Shown: positions 1-6,176 of the stretch, piece after piece
How the letters are laid out: the number at the start of each line of letters is the position of its first letter
How positions within the stretch are numbered: position 1 is the stretch's first letter
NCBI GenBank assembly: GCA_030429685.1
Contig: JAUIEY010000078.1
Span: forward strand, 1-8,670
Direction: 5' to 3'
DNA length: 8,670 bases
Source of the DNA: Gammaproteobacteria bacterium
GTDB taxonomy: Bacteria > Pseudomonadota > Gammaproteobacteria > Steroidobacterales > GCA-2729495
Program-made: the position numbers and the translations under genes
Notes under the pieces: model-generated
Seen by the model: the letters and a program-made list of their open reading frames with translations, nothing else
Told to the model about the DNA's origin: nothing
Database searches by the model: none

Positions 1-449
1 GCCAGCAGGTCTTCTACATGTTCGGCTGCGAGGCCGCCTTCCTGCAGCTGGCTGAAAGTCTGGTCGAAGGAGCGCGGTTGCCGCAATGTCGCGTCTTTCA
101 GGTACTCGCGCCGGCGGCGAATACGGTGCACCTGTTCGGCAGTGTTGACCACCTGAAAGTATGCAGAAAACGCGCGCACCACATCGCGTGCTGCCGAGGC
201 ACTCAGGTCGCCCAGCAGTTGTTCCAGCCTGGCACTGGCCTCCGGGTCATGTTCGCGCCGGCTGATAGCAGCACGCCGCGCCGATTCCACGGTTTTATAG
301 AGGGCTTCACCGCCCTGTTCCATGAGCAGTTGCCCGGCCATTTTGCCCAGCTCGCGAACATCCCGGCGCAGCGCCTCGTCCTTCTCGGCGAAGTGAATGC
401 CTCCGCGGGGTTTGGCAGGGCCGGCGGCCCGCTGCACAGGGGTGCTCAT
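1..449 (-). CDS. ppc: Phosphoenolpyruvate carboxylase, N-terminal part (gene runs off the left edge)
   Basis: Reading the minus strand from ATG at 449 gives about 149 open codons to the window edge. Only the N-terminus is visible. The protein begins MSTPVQRAAGPAKPRGG and continues with LRRDVRELGKMAGQLL, the first helix of bacterial PEP carboxylases. Near residues 92-111 it has the family block VVRAFSAYFQVVNTAEQVHR, matching the usual 'ARAFS.F..L.NIAEQ.HR', followed by an Arg-rich IRRRREYL. The full-length enzyme (about 880-950 residues) carboxylates PEP to oxaloacetate, an anaplerotic step in the cytosol. The catalytic His and Arg motifs lie outside the window. An in-frame TGA lies 30 bases upstream (477-479) with no other start between, so the ATG at 449 is well fixed, although its Shine-Dalgarno is weak. 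The gene is divergent from the NrdJ-like gene across about 100 bases. Confidence 0.9.
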   Translation of the reverse strand, partial: MSTPVQRAAGPAKPRGGIHFAEKDEALRRDVRELGKMAGQLLMEQGGEALYKTVESARRAAISRREHDPEASARLEQLLGDLSASAARDVVRAFSAYFQVVNTAEQVHRIRRRREYLKDATLRQPRSFDQTFSQLQEGGLAAEHVEDLL

Positions 450-453
450 GCTG

Positions 454-482
454 ATCTGACGCTCCGGATATGGCGGTCAGAT
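454..482. repeat. Inverted repeat in the ppc / NrdJ-like divergent intergenic region
   Basis: ATCTGAC (454-460) and GTCAGAT (476-482) form a perfect 7-base inverted repeat with a 15-base spacer. It lies directly upstream of the ppc start. The spacing places the two half sites about two helical turns apart, as for a dimeric regulator. It could equally be chance. I see no convincing -35/-10 pair for either divergent gene in 450-548. Confidence 0.3.
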
Positions 483-548
483 GAATCTTAAGTCGGCCAG
501 CCGGCAGAAGAAAGCGCCGCCCGACCGGGTGAAACCCCAGAAACGCGA

Positions 549-1871
549 ATGATTGTCAGCGCGCCCGGCGGTGCCGGTTGTGCGATGTTCAGCCGGCTCA
601 TGACTAATCGGCTATATCCGGCTACCACTGACACCACGCTGATACGGCAGGCCGCTGTTGCTGAAGCCGAGGCCAGCTACTGGGAAGATCGTTTTGCCGG
701 TCTGCTGGATGCGGGGTTGTTGCGGTTCGCCGGCATACCCGGTCGTGACATGGGGCTGAGTGCGGGGCGCTGCACATTGTCTGCACCGAATGGATCGCTG
801 GCATTCTGGTGCGCGCAGATTCTCGCGCCGGCCGCGCAGGGTGGCGGGCATCTGTGTCTGGATCTTTCCGCTCTGGACTGCACTGCGGCGGAGCGATGGC
901 AGCCGCCGCTGCAGCATGCCGTGAGTGGCGCCAGCGCTATCAGCTTTTCACTTGGTCTCGGGGCAGCGGCCATGTCAGCCCGGGAATTGCTGGCAACAGC
1001 CGGCGCCATGCTGGGCGCCCGCGGGAAAGTGGCGGTGCGTTATCCGGTTCCGGCTGATGGCCCTGAGGGCGGCCCCGCCGGCGAGCGCTGGGCGGAGCTG
1101 GTACAGGACAGCCATGCTGACATGCGTATCCTGCCGGTGCCGGCATCGGCAGTGCGGCCACTTACGCCACTGCACACATCGGAAAAAGGTCAGTGCGTGA
1201 TGCCGGCAGGCTGGTTTGATACCCGGCCGGCGTCGGCCTGGCTGACGGCTGAACTCGATGCACGGCAACTCAGGCAGCCGCTGACCGTGCGGCGCCAGCT
1301 GGCCGACTGTCTGCGGTTTGCTGACAATCTTATTGATACGCTGGACTGGCCATTGCCGGCATTGCGGCTGGATGCACTGCTGAACCGGCGCGTCGCGGTG
1401 CGCATTACGCATATCGGCGACGTGCTGGTGACGGCCGGTCTGCGACCCGATTCGCCGTGCATATTCAGCCGCCTGCAGCGCTGGCTGCAGTTTGTGCGCA
1501 ACAGTTTCGTGCACGAATCCATGTTGCTGGCGCGGCGGCGCGGGCCGTTTCCGGAGTTGTGCGCGGGCGAGCTCATTAACAGTCTGGCCGTTCGTTATGG
1601 TGTAGACGATGCGCGGCGCCTGGTGCGCAATCGAATATTGCGGCACCGGCACCTGCTGGCGCTGTCACCCCTATCAATTTTTCCGCAATTGCCCTGCGCC
1701 GGCAGGGTCAGCGACTGGATCGGCCTGGTGCCGGCCATTGCCTGCGCTGATGCCATTTCCATGGCCGGTCCGGATGTGCGTGCCCGGCTGACCGTGAATG
1801 ACTGGGAGCGGCTGCTGCGCCTTACTGCCGCCATAGCCGCCGGCAGCGTGCGCGCCGGTGCGGCCGGCTGA
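549..1871 (+). CDS. Degenerate class II ribonucleotide reductase (NrdJ)-like protein, probably non-catalytic
   Basis: This gene encodes 440 residues, whereas NrdJ enzymes are usually well over 600. Blocks resembling class II RNR large subunits appear in family order. LLRFAGIPGRDMGLSAGRC (57-75) matches the 'LRFLPNSPTL.NAG..LGQLSAC' region. QGGGHLCLDLSALD (97-110) matches 'SGGGTGFSFSRLR'. FADNLIDTLDWPLP (257-270) matches 'FLDNVID...YPLP'. The stretch around RVAVRITHIGDVLVTAGL (281-298) matches 'RKIGLGVMGLADLLFRLGI'. HESMLLARRRGPFP (322-335) matches '...ELAEERGPFP'. RHRHLLALSPLSIFP (365-379) matches 'RRNATLLTIAPTGTIS', and a trailing AGRVSDWIGLVPAIA (384-398) matches 'AGCSSGIEPVFALA'. The N-x-C-x-E catalytic motif and the APTG loop are not recognisable, and the central part is contracted. 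C75 may correspond to the first redox Cys. I infer loss of reductase activity with a retained fold. The function is unknown: possibly a regulatory or structural paralogue. Starts at 585 or 600 are alternatives, since no start has a good Shine-Dalgarno. No frameshift or internal stop is seen. Confidence 0.7.
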   Translation: MIVSAPGGAGCAMFSRLMTNRLYPATTDTTLIRQAAVAEAEASYWEDRFAGLLDAGLLRFAGIPGRDMGLSAGRCTLSAPNGSLAFWCAQILAPAAQGGGHLCLDLSALDCTAAERWQPPLQHAVSGASAISFSLGLGAAAMSARELLATAGAMLGARGKVAVRYPVPADGPEGGPAGERWAELVQDSHADMRILPVPASAVRPLTPLHTSEKGQCVMPAGWFDTRPASAWLTAELDARQLRQPLTVRRQLADCLRFADNLIDTLDWPLPALRLDALLNRRVAVRITHIGDVLVTAGLRPDSPCIFSRLQRWLQFVRNSFVHESMLLARRRGPFPELCAGELINSLAVRYGVDDARRLVRNRILRHRHLLALSPLSIFPQLPCAGRVSDWIGLVPAIACADAISMAGPDVRARLTVNDWERLLRLTAAIAAGSVRAGAAG

Positions 1872-1875
1872 AAAA

Positions 1876-1920
1876 CCGCAAGCCCCCTAAACCTTTGTGC
1901 CCGTCGGCACAAGATTGCGG
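1876..1920. repeat. Nested inverted repeat after the NrdJ-like gene
   Basis: The inner arms are TTGTGCC (1895-1901) and GGCACAA (1906-1912), with a CGTC loop and a perfect 7-base-pair stem. The outer arms are CCGCAA (1876-1881) and TTGCGG (1915-1920). The structure begins 5 bases after the stop codon at 1869-1871. It has no T tract, so it is not a typical intrinsic terminator. It could slow 3' decay of the upstream transcript, act as a weak or Rho-assisted terminator, or be an operator for the downstream permease gene. The word GGCACAAG (1906-1913) recurs at 3831-3838, just after the permease gene. Confidence 0.45.
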
Positions 1921-1960
1921 GTCCACGGGTTACGTGATATCAATGAAAAGATGCGCGCGA

Positions 1961-1976
1961 ATTGGGTTGCCCCAAT
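1961..1976. promoter_or_regulatory. Short palindrome upstream of the permease gene, possible operator or promoter element
   Basis: ATTGGG (1961-1966) and CCCAAT (1971-1976) are perfect 6-base arms around TTGC. The palindrome sits 30-45 bases before the likely TTG start at 2006. It overlaps AT-rich sequence that offers -10-like hexamers: TATAAC at 1976-1981, and TATAAA at 1991-1996, the latter 18 bases after a TTGCCC at 1967-1972. A regulator bound here would occlude either promoter. All of this is pattern reading and the promoter assignment is weak. Confidence 0.3.
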
Positions 1977-2005
1977 ATAACGCATTGAAATATAAAGGGA
2001 ATATT

Positions 2006-3823
2006 TTGCCTTCGTTGCCTGAACCGCACGCTCTTGCCGTCATTTTGCTGACCGGCATCACGCTGTTCCTGTTTGCCCGGGAGCGTATTCCACTGGAGAC
2101 GACCAGTTTCCTGGTGCTCGTTACGCTGGTGCTGGGCTTCTATGTATTCACCTACCCTGGAATCGAACCGCAGAAGTTTTTCTATTCCTTCGGCAATGAA
2201 GCGCTGATCACCATCTGTGCGCTGCTGGTGGTGGGTAAAGGGCTGGAAGTAACCGGCGCGCTGCAGCCGCTGGCCTATATCATGGCCGCGGGCTGGCAGA
2301 CGCGGCCGCGGCTGGCGATGCTGACGGTGCTGGTGGTCGGCGCGGTCAGCAGCGCTTTTCTGAACAACACGCCTATTGTAGTCATGCTGCTGCCTATCCT
2401 GGTGGCGGTATGTCTGCGCAGCGGCATATCGTCTTCCGGTGTGCTGATTCCTATGGGCTTGTCGACGCTGATCGGCGGCATGGCAACGACTATTGGTACC
2501 TCCACCAACCTGCTGGTTGTCGGCATTGCTTCGGAGCAGAACCTGCCGAAACTGGAGATGTTTGATTTTACCCTGCCCGTAGTCATAGCCGCCCTGCCGG
2601 GGCTACTGTTTCTCTGGCTGATCGCGCCGAAGCTGCTGCCCGAGCGCACGCCGCCGATGGCGGATACCGCGCCGCGGGTTTTCAAAGCCATGTTGTATGT
2701 AAACGCCGACAGTTTTGCCAACGGCAAGACCCTTACCGAGGTGCGCGCCAAGACCGAGAACCGCATGCGGCTGGAACGCCTGCAGCGTGGCGAAAATCTG
2801 TCGCTGACCCGACTGCCGTCAGTGGTTTTGCAGGAAGGCGATCGCATGTACGTGAGCGATACCGCGGATCGGCTCAAGGAATACGAGAAACTGCTCGGTG
2901 CCACGCTGTTTAATGAAACGGACATCGAAAACCCGGTCGGTGACGAGCAACCGCTCGCGACCGAAGGTCAGCAGCTCGCCGAAGTCGTTATCACGCGCGG
3001 CTCGCCGATGCACAACCGGATGCTCAATGTGAGCCAGTTCAGTTCGCGTTACGGGCTTGTGCCGCTCGCCATCCACAGGGCACGACCGATGTCGGATGTG
3101 GTGGGCGAACTGGAGTCCACCCGGCTGCGCGCCGGTGACGTTATCCTGATGCAGGGCTCGCGGGAGGCTATCGCCGAATTGCGGGCCAGTGGCACCATGC
3201 TGGTGCTCGACGGCACCACCGATCTGCCGCATACCGAGAAAGCCAACACCGCGCTGGCCATTATGCTCGGCGTAGTGGCCTGTGCCGCATTCCAGATACT
3301 GCCCATTTCCATTGCCTCGCTGGTCGGCGTGATCAGCATGCTGATGACCGGCTGTATGCGCTGGCGCGACGTCGGTGATTCGCTGAATATTCCGGTCATC
3401 ATGATTATCGTTGCCAGTTTGTCGCTGGGCACCGCAATGGAACAAACCGGCGGCGCTGAATATATTGCGCAGCTGTTTGTCGCAATAACCGGGACCCTGC
3501 CCACGAGCATGATTTTGAGCGGCCTGATGCTGCTCATGATTGTGCTGACCAACGTGGTATCCAACAATGCGGCCGCGGTGATCGGTACGCCCATTGCTAT
3601 CAGTGTTGCCTACCAGCTTGGCGTGTCGCCCGAACCGTTTGTGCTGGCGGTCATATTCGGCGCCAACATGAGCTTTGCCACGCCCATCGGCTATCAGACC
3701 AATCTGCTGATTATGTCAGCCGGCGGCTACCGCTTTTCTGATTTCCTGCGCGTCGGGCTGCCGCTGACACTGCTCATGTGGATTGTGTTTTCGTTCACCC
3801 TGCCGATGCTATATGACGTTTAG
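2006..3823 (+). CDS. SLC13/DASS-family permease with two internal RCK_C (TrkA_C) domains
   Basis: This is an inner-membrane transporter of about 605 residues. From the TTG start, an N-terminal half of hydrophobic helices contains NNTPIVVM (120-127) and GTSTNLL (164-170). A cytosolic insert follows, with two RCK_C-like modules at about 224-303 and 323-403. The second membrane half has NVVSNNAA (516-523) and TPIGYQTN (559-566). The paired S/N-N-T type motifs in each half are the Na+/substrate sites of SLC13/DASS carriers. The double RCK_C insert is typical of the YfbS/Sac1-like branch, whose members are linked to sulfate, other anions or cysteine. The substrate cannot be told from sequence. I prefer TTG at 2006 because AAAGGGA (1994-2000) gives a good Shine-Dalgarno 5 bases upstream and the first membrane helix follows directly. 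ATG at 1943 is an alternative. A TTG at 1895 would start inside a hairpin and is unlikely. Confidence 0.85.
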   Translation: MPSLPEPHALAVILLTGITLFLFARERIPLETTSFLVLVTLVLGFYVFTYPGIEPQKFFYSFGNEALITICALLVVGKGLEVTGALQPLAYIMAAGWQTRPRLAMLTVLVVGAVSSAFLNNTPIVVMLLPILVAVCLRSGISSSGVLIPMGLSTLIGGMATTIGTSTNLLVVGIASEQNLPKLEMFDFTLPVVIAALPGLLFLWLIAPKLLPERTPPMADTAPRVFKAMLYVNADSFANGKTLTEVRAKTENRMRLERLQRGENLSLTRLPSVVLQEGDRMYVSDTADRLKEYEKLLGATLFNETDIENPVGDEQPLATEGQQLAEVVITRGSPMHNRMLNVSQFSSRYGLVPLAIHRARPMSDVVGELESTRLRAGDVILMQGSREAIAELRASGTMLVLDGTTDLPHTEKANTALAIMLGVVACAAFQILPISIASLVGVISMLMTGCMRWRDVGDSLNIPVIMIIVASLSLGTAMEQTGGAEYIAQLFVAITGTLPTSMILSGLMLLMIVLTNVVSNNAAAVIGTPIAISVAYQLGVSPEPFVLAVIFGANMSFATPIGYQTNLLIMSAGGYRFSDFLRVGLPLTLLMWIVFSFTLPMLYDV

Positions 3824-3832
3824 CGTAGCTGG

Positions 3833-3970
3833 CACAAGTGCTGCACGGACTGAGGCTGAGGGCCGGCGTGGCCCCACATTGTCTTCGCTTGCTCAGTCGC
3901 TGCGCTCCAATGAGCCGCGAAGACAATCTGGCGCCGCACCGGCCCTATGCAGCGCCAGCAGGAGCTTGTG
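3833..3970. repeat. Long interrupted palindrome between the permease gene and the trp promoter (possible MITE-like element)
   Basis: The centre is a perfect 11-base inverted repeat, ATTGTCTTCGC (3878-3888) and GCGAAGACAAT (3917-3927). A further 5-base pair, GCTCA (3891-3895) with TGAGC (3911-3915), lies inside it. The arms extend outward to 3859 and 3946. Over 30 bases per arm I count 26 pairing positions, with mismatches only in the outer 19. Beyond that the similarity is gapped, ending at CACAAG (3833-3838) and CTTGTG (3965-3970). It starts 9 bases after the permease stop and ends 10 bases before the trp -35. There is no T tract and no convincing coding content. Such a large imperfect palindrome suggests a non-autonomous mobile or REP/MITE-like intergenic element. 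A structured 3' UTR that isolates the permease from trp is the alternative. Confidence 0.6.
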
Positions 3971-3980
3971 ACGGCCGCGC

Positions 3981-4009
3981 TTGACGTTGAGAGGCAGGGC
4001 GAACATACT
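3981..4009 (+). promoter_or_regulatory. Predicted sigma70 promoter of the trp operon
   Basis: TTGACG (3981-3986) matches the -35 consensus at 5 of 6 positions. After exactly 17 bases, CATACT (4004-4009) matches the -10 consensus at 4 of 6. Transcription would start at about 4015-4018, at or just before the leader-peptide ATG (4018). I see no TrpR-like operator (a GNACT...AGTNC palindrome) overlapping it, so control may rest on attenuation alone. Confidence 0.6.
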
Positions 4010-4017
4010 CCGTCGCC

Positions 4018-4086
4018 ATGAACAGTCAGATCAACAGCCTGAACTGGTGGTGGGGACCGTCTTCTGCGGAGAGGGTGTCCGGCTAG
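4018..4086 (+). CDS. trpL: trp operon leader peptide (22 residues, three consecutive Trp codons)
   Basis: The open frame from ATG at 4018 to TAG at 4084-4086 encodes MNSQINSLNWWWGPSSAERV followed by SG. Three tandem TGG codons occupy 4045-4053. This is the hallmark of a ribosome-mediated trp attenuator: when charged tRNA-Trp is scarce, the ribosome stalls there and transcription proceeds into trpE. The frame sits between a promoter and overlapping RNA hairpins that end in an intrinsic terminator. No Shine-Dalgarno precedes the ATG, an in-frame TGA lies at 3988-3990, and there is no other start codon between. Together with the predicted transcription start, this suggests leaderless initiation. 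Confidence 0.93.
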   Translation: MNSQINSLNWWWGPSSAERVSG

Positions 4087-4121
4087 TTCCTGCGTGTCGC
4101 TGACCTTGAAACCCATCTCCG
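4054..4121 (+). promoter_or_regulatory. trp attenuator: pause hairpin (1:2) and antiterminator (2:3)
   Basis: Segment 1 (4054-4064) pairs with segment 2 (4068-4080): ACC with GGT, TCTTC with GGAGA, with further outer GG/CC pairing, around a TGC loop. Alternatively segment 2, CGGAGAGGGT (4067-4076), pairs with segment 3 (4111-4121): CGGAGA with TCTCCG and GGGT with ACCC, leaving A4115 bulged. A ribosome stalled on the Trp codons (4045-4053) would cover segment 1, freeing segment 2 to form 2:3. A ribosome at the stop codon (4084) would cover segment 2, freeing segment 3 for the terminator. The geometry therefore fits the E. coli-type mechanism. Pairings were read by eye and energies were not computed. 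Confidence 0.85.
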
Positions 4122-4143
4122 TAAGCACGGCGATGGGTTTTTT
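4109..4143 (+). terminator. trp attenuator intrinsic terminator (3:4 hairpin)
   Basis: AAACCCATC (4109-4117) pairs with GATGGGTTT (4132-4140). The stem continues inward after one T-C mismatch with CCGT (4119-4122) and ACGG (4127-4130) around an AAGC loop. Six T residues (4138-4143) overlap the 3' arm, followed by a further TTTT after one G. Its 5' arm contains segment 3 of the antiterminator, so the two structures exclude each other. It ends about 37 bases before the trpE start. Confidence 0.93.
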
Positions 4144-4180
4144 GTTTTAGGGGCACGCGACTGATACGCCGATAACAACC

Positions 4181-5569
4181 ATGGAATCAATTTTTGACAT
4201 AGCTGCCGATCTCGACACACCGGTGTCGACATATATGAAGCTTGGTCCGCTCAAGCCGCGCTTTTTATTGGAAAGCGTGGAAAAGGGTACGCACCTGGCA
4301 CGCTACTCCTTTCTGGGGTTTGGCGACGCGCTGGAGTTTCGTCTTGACGAGGCGGGCATGCGCTACGCGGACAAACAGCTGCCAAGACCGGCCAATCAGC
4401 ATGAGTTGCTGGATGCATTGCGCGACGCCCAGCGTCTGGCGCCGAAGCTCCTGCCAGAGGTGCCAGAGCTGCCATTCACGGGCGGCCTGGTCGGAGTGGC
4501 CGGCTATGACACGGTGCGCTATTTCGAACGGCTGGAAAACCCGCCGCGCCATAACGACGGGCCACAGCCCCCCGAAATTGCCTACTACGGTGTTTCGTCC
4601 ATGCTGGTTTTCGATCACCTGAGCCGGCGCATTGCGCTGCTGCATGCCGGCAGTGAAGAGCAGCGACAGGAACTACGTGAGCAAGTGCGCCGGCTGCTTG
4701 CCGGACCGCGCCCCGAGTCACACTCAGGCAGCTACGAACCGGCCACGCAGAGCCTGAGTGGCGAGGAATTCATGCAGCGTGTTGATCGCGCCAAGGAATA
4801 TATCGCCAGCGGCGACGTCTATCAGCTGGTGCTGTCGGTAAGATTCGCCGGTCGCCACACGCTGCAGCCGTTTGAGTGCTACCGGGCGCTGCGCTTGCTG
4901 AACCCGTCGCCCTACATGTTTTACTGCGATCTTGGCGATGTTCAGGTAGTGGGGTCATCGCCCGAAGCGCTGGTCCGCCTGCACGGGTCTACGGCTTCGC
5001 TGCGGCCTATCGCCGGAACCCGGCCACGCGGCGGCGATGCAGCGGAAGATCAGGCCAACGAGCAATCGCTGCTGGCCGATGCAAAAGAAATCGCCGAACA
5101 TGTCATGCTGGTTGACCTGGCGCGCAATGATCTGGGACGCGTGGCCACCGGCGGCAGCGTACATGTCAGCCCCTATCAGTCTATCGAGCGCTACAGCCAC
5201 GTGATGCACATTGTCAGCGGCGTGCAGGGCGAATTACGGGATGACTGCGATGCCTGCGATCTGTTTGCCGCGGCATTTCCGGCGGGCACCCTGGTCGGTG
5301 CCCCCAAAGTACGCGCGATGGAAATCATTGACGAACTGGAGCCCGAGCGGCGCGGTCTGTATGCCGGCACGGTCGGCTACTTTGGCGCCAACGGCGATAT
5401 GGATCAGGCCATTACCATCCGCACGCTGGTGTTTCAGGGTGATCACTACAGCTATCAGGCAGGTGCCGGCATTGTGGCGGACAGCTCGCCGGAATATGAA
5501 TATCAGGAAGTGCTGGCCAAAAGCGAAATTCTGCGCCGCGCGCTGGCAATGGCCGAGGAAGGACTGTGA
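4181..5569 (+). CDS. trpE: Anthranilate synthase component I
   Basis: TrpE takes chorismate and ammonia delivered by TrpG and forms anthranilate, the first committed step of tryptophan synthesis. LLES (29-32) and NPSPYMFY (241-248) are the elements of the tryptophan feedback site seen in TrpE, so allosteric inhibition is likely. The chorismate-binding domain has IAGTRPRG (277-284), LVDLARNDLGRV (310-321), SHVMHIVSGVQG (339-350), FPAGTLVGAPKVRAMEIIDE (366-385) and AGAGIVADSSPEYEYQE (427-443). At 462 residues it is about 20-30 shorter than many TrpE proteins. The shortfall is the first helix before the 'ADLDTP' block, at residue 9 here. An in-frame TAG at 4148-4150 with no start between rules out an upstream ATG. 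The ATG lacks a clear Shine-Dalgarno. The gene follows the attenuator and abuts trpG, which starts 2 bases after its stop. Confidence 0.97.
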   Translation: MESIFDIAADLDTPVSTYMKLGPLKPRFLLESVEKGTHLARYSFLGFGDALEFRLDEAGMRYADKQLPRPANQHELLDALRDAQRLAPKLLPEVPELPFTGGLVGVAGYDTVRYFERLENPPRHNDGPQPPEIAYYGVSSMLVFDHLSRRIALLHAGSEEQRQELREQVRRLLAGPRPESHSGSYEPATQSLSGEEFMQRVDRAKEYIASGDVYQLVLSVRFAGRHTLQPFECYRALRLLNPSPYMFYCDLGDVQVVGSSPEALVRLHGSTASLRPIAGTRPRGGDAAEDQANEQSLLADAKEIAEHVMLVDLARNDLGRVATGGSVHVSPYQSIERYSHVMHIVSGVQGELRDDCDACDLFAAAFPAGTLVGAPKVRAMEIIDELEPERRGLYAGTVGYFGANGDMDQAITIRTLVFQGDHYSYQAGAGIVADSSPEYEYQEVLAKSEILRRALAMAEEGL

Positions 5570-5571
5570 GC

Positions 5572-6159
5572 ATGGCTGACAAACCCCGGGTCCTGTTGAT
5601 CGATAACTACGATTCTTTCACTTACAACCTGGTACAGGCGTTTCTGGTACTGGATGCCGAAGTGATCGTGCACCGCAATGACCAGATTACGGTAGCCGAA
5701 GCAGAGGCGCTGCAGCCCACCCATCTGGTAATTTCGCCCGGTCCCGGCCGGCCGGAAGATGCGGGCGTTTCGCTGCAAATGATTGCGGCTTTCGCGGGCA
5801 GGATCCCGGTGCTGGGCGTTTGTCTCGGTCACCAGAGTCTGGTGCAGCATTTCGGGGGCAAAATTATTTCCGCGCAGCGACTCATGCACGGCAAGACATC
5901 ATCCATTGAGCATGACGGCGCCGGTTTGTTCGCGGGTTTGCCGCAACCGTGTGAAGTCGGCCGCTACCATTCACTGGCAGCCGACCGGGAGCAGATTCCG
6001 GAAGTACTGGAAGTTACAGCGCGCACCAGCGGCGGCGAGATCATGGGTGTCAGACACCGTGAACTGCCGGTGGTAGGTGTGCAGTTTCATCCTGAGAGCG
6101 TATTGACGCCCGAGGGTGACCGGCTGCTGGAAAATTTCCTTGCGTTGCGGGCTGACTGA
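5572..6159 (+). CDS. trpG: Anthranilate synthase component II (glutamine amidotransferase)
   Basis: TrpG is a class I glutamine amidotransferase of 195 residues. It hydrolyses glutamine and passes ammonia to TrpE. LLIDNYDSFTYNLVQ (8-22) is the TrpG/PabA N-terminal signature, and VISPGPGRPEDAG (53-65) forms the oxyanion region. GVCLGHQ (82-88) holds the nucleophile C84. HPESVLTP (173-180) supplies H173 and E175 of the triad. It is a stand-alone protein, not fused to TrpD as in enteric bacteria. ATG at 5572 is chosen because GAGGAAGGA (5555-5563) is 8 bases upstream. A GTG at 5566 would leave only 2 bases. The protein might also serve PabB in folate synthesis; PabA and TrpG cannot be separated by sequence alone, but the operon context favours TrpG. 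Confidence 0.97.
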   Translation: MADKPRVLLIDNYDSFTYNLVQAFLVLDAEVIVHRNDQITVAEAEALQPTHLVISPGPGRPEDAGVSLQMIAAFAGRIPVLGVCLGHQSLVQHFGGKIISAQRLMHGKTSSIEHDGAGLFAGLPQPCEVGRYHSLAADREQIPEVLEVTARTSGGEIMGVRHRELPVVGVQFHPESVLTPEGDRLLENFLALRAD

Positions 6160-6176
6160 GCCGCGGGGGGTGGTGC

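Noticed and set aside
18..491. Rightward open frame of 157 codons at the left end
   Set aside because: It lies antisense to the clearly recognisable ppc N-terminus on the minus strand and resembles no family.
975..1652. Minus-strand open frame of 225 codons inside the NrdJ-like gene
   Set aside because: It has shadow-frame composition (many Arg, Gln, His). The plus-strand frame carries the family blocks, so that one is taken as real.
2275..3594. Three overlapping minus-strand frames under the permease gene
   Set aside because: The plus strand encodes a well-supported membrane transporter. The antisense frames show no domain or start signal.
3971..4017. TrpR operator overlapping the trp promoter
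   Set aside because: No palindrome resembling GNACT...AGTNC is present near the -35/-10.
3783..4128. Short open frames on both strands in the permease-trpE gap
   Set aside because: They cross the palindrome and the trp attenuator, have no ribosome-binding sites, and their content is explained by the regulatory elements.
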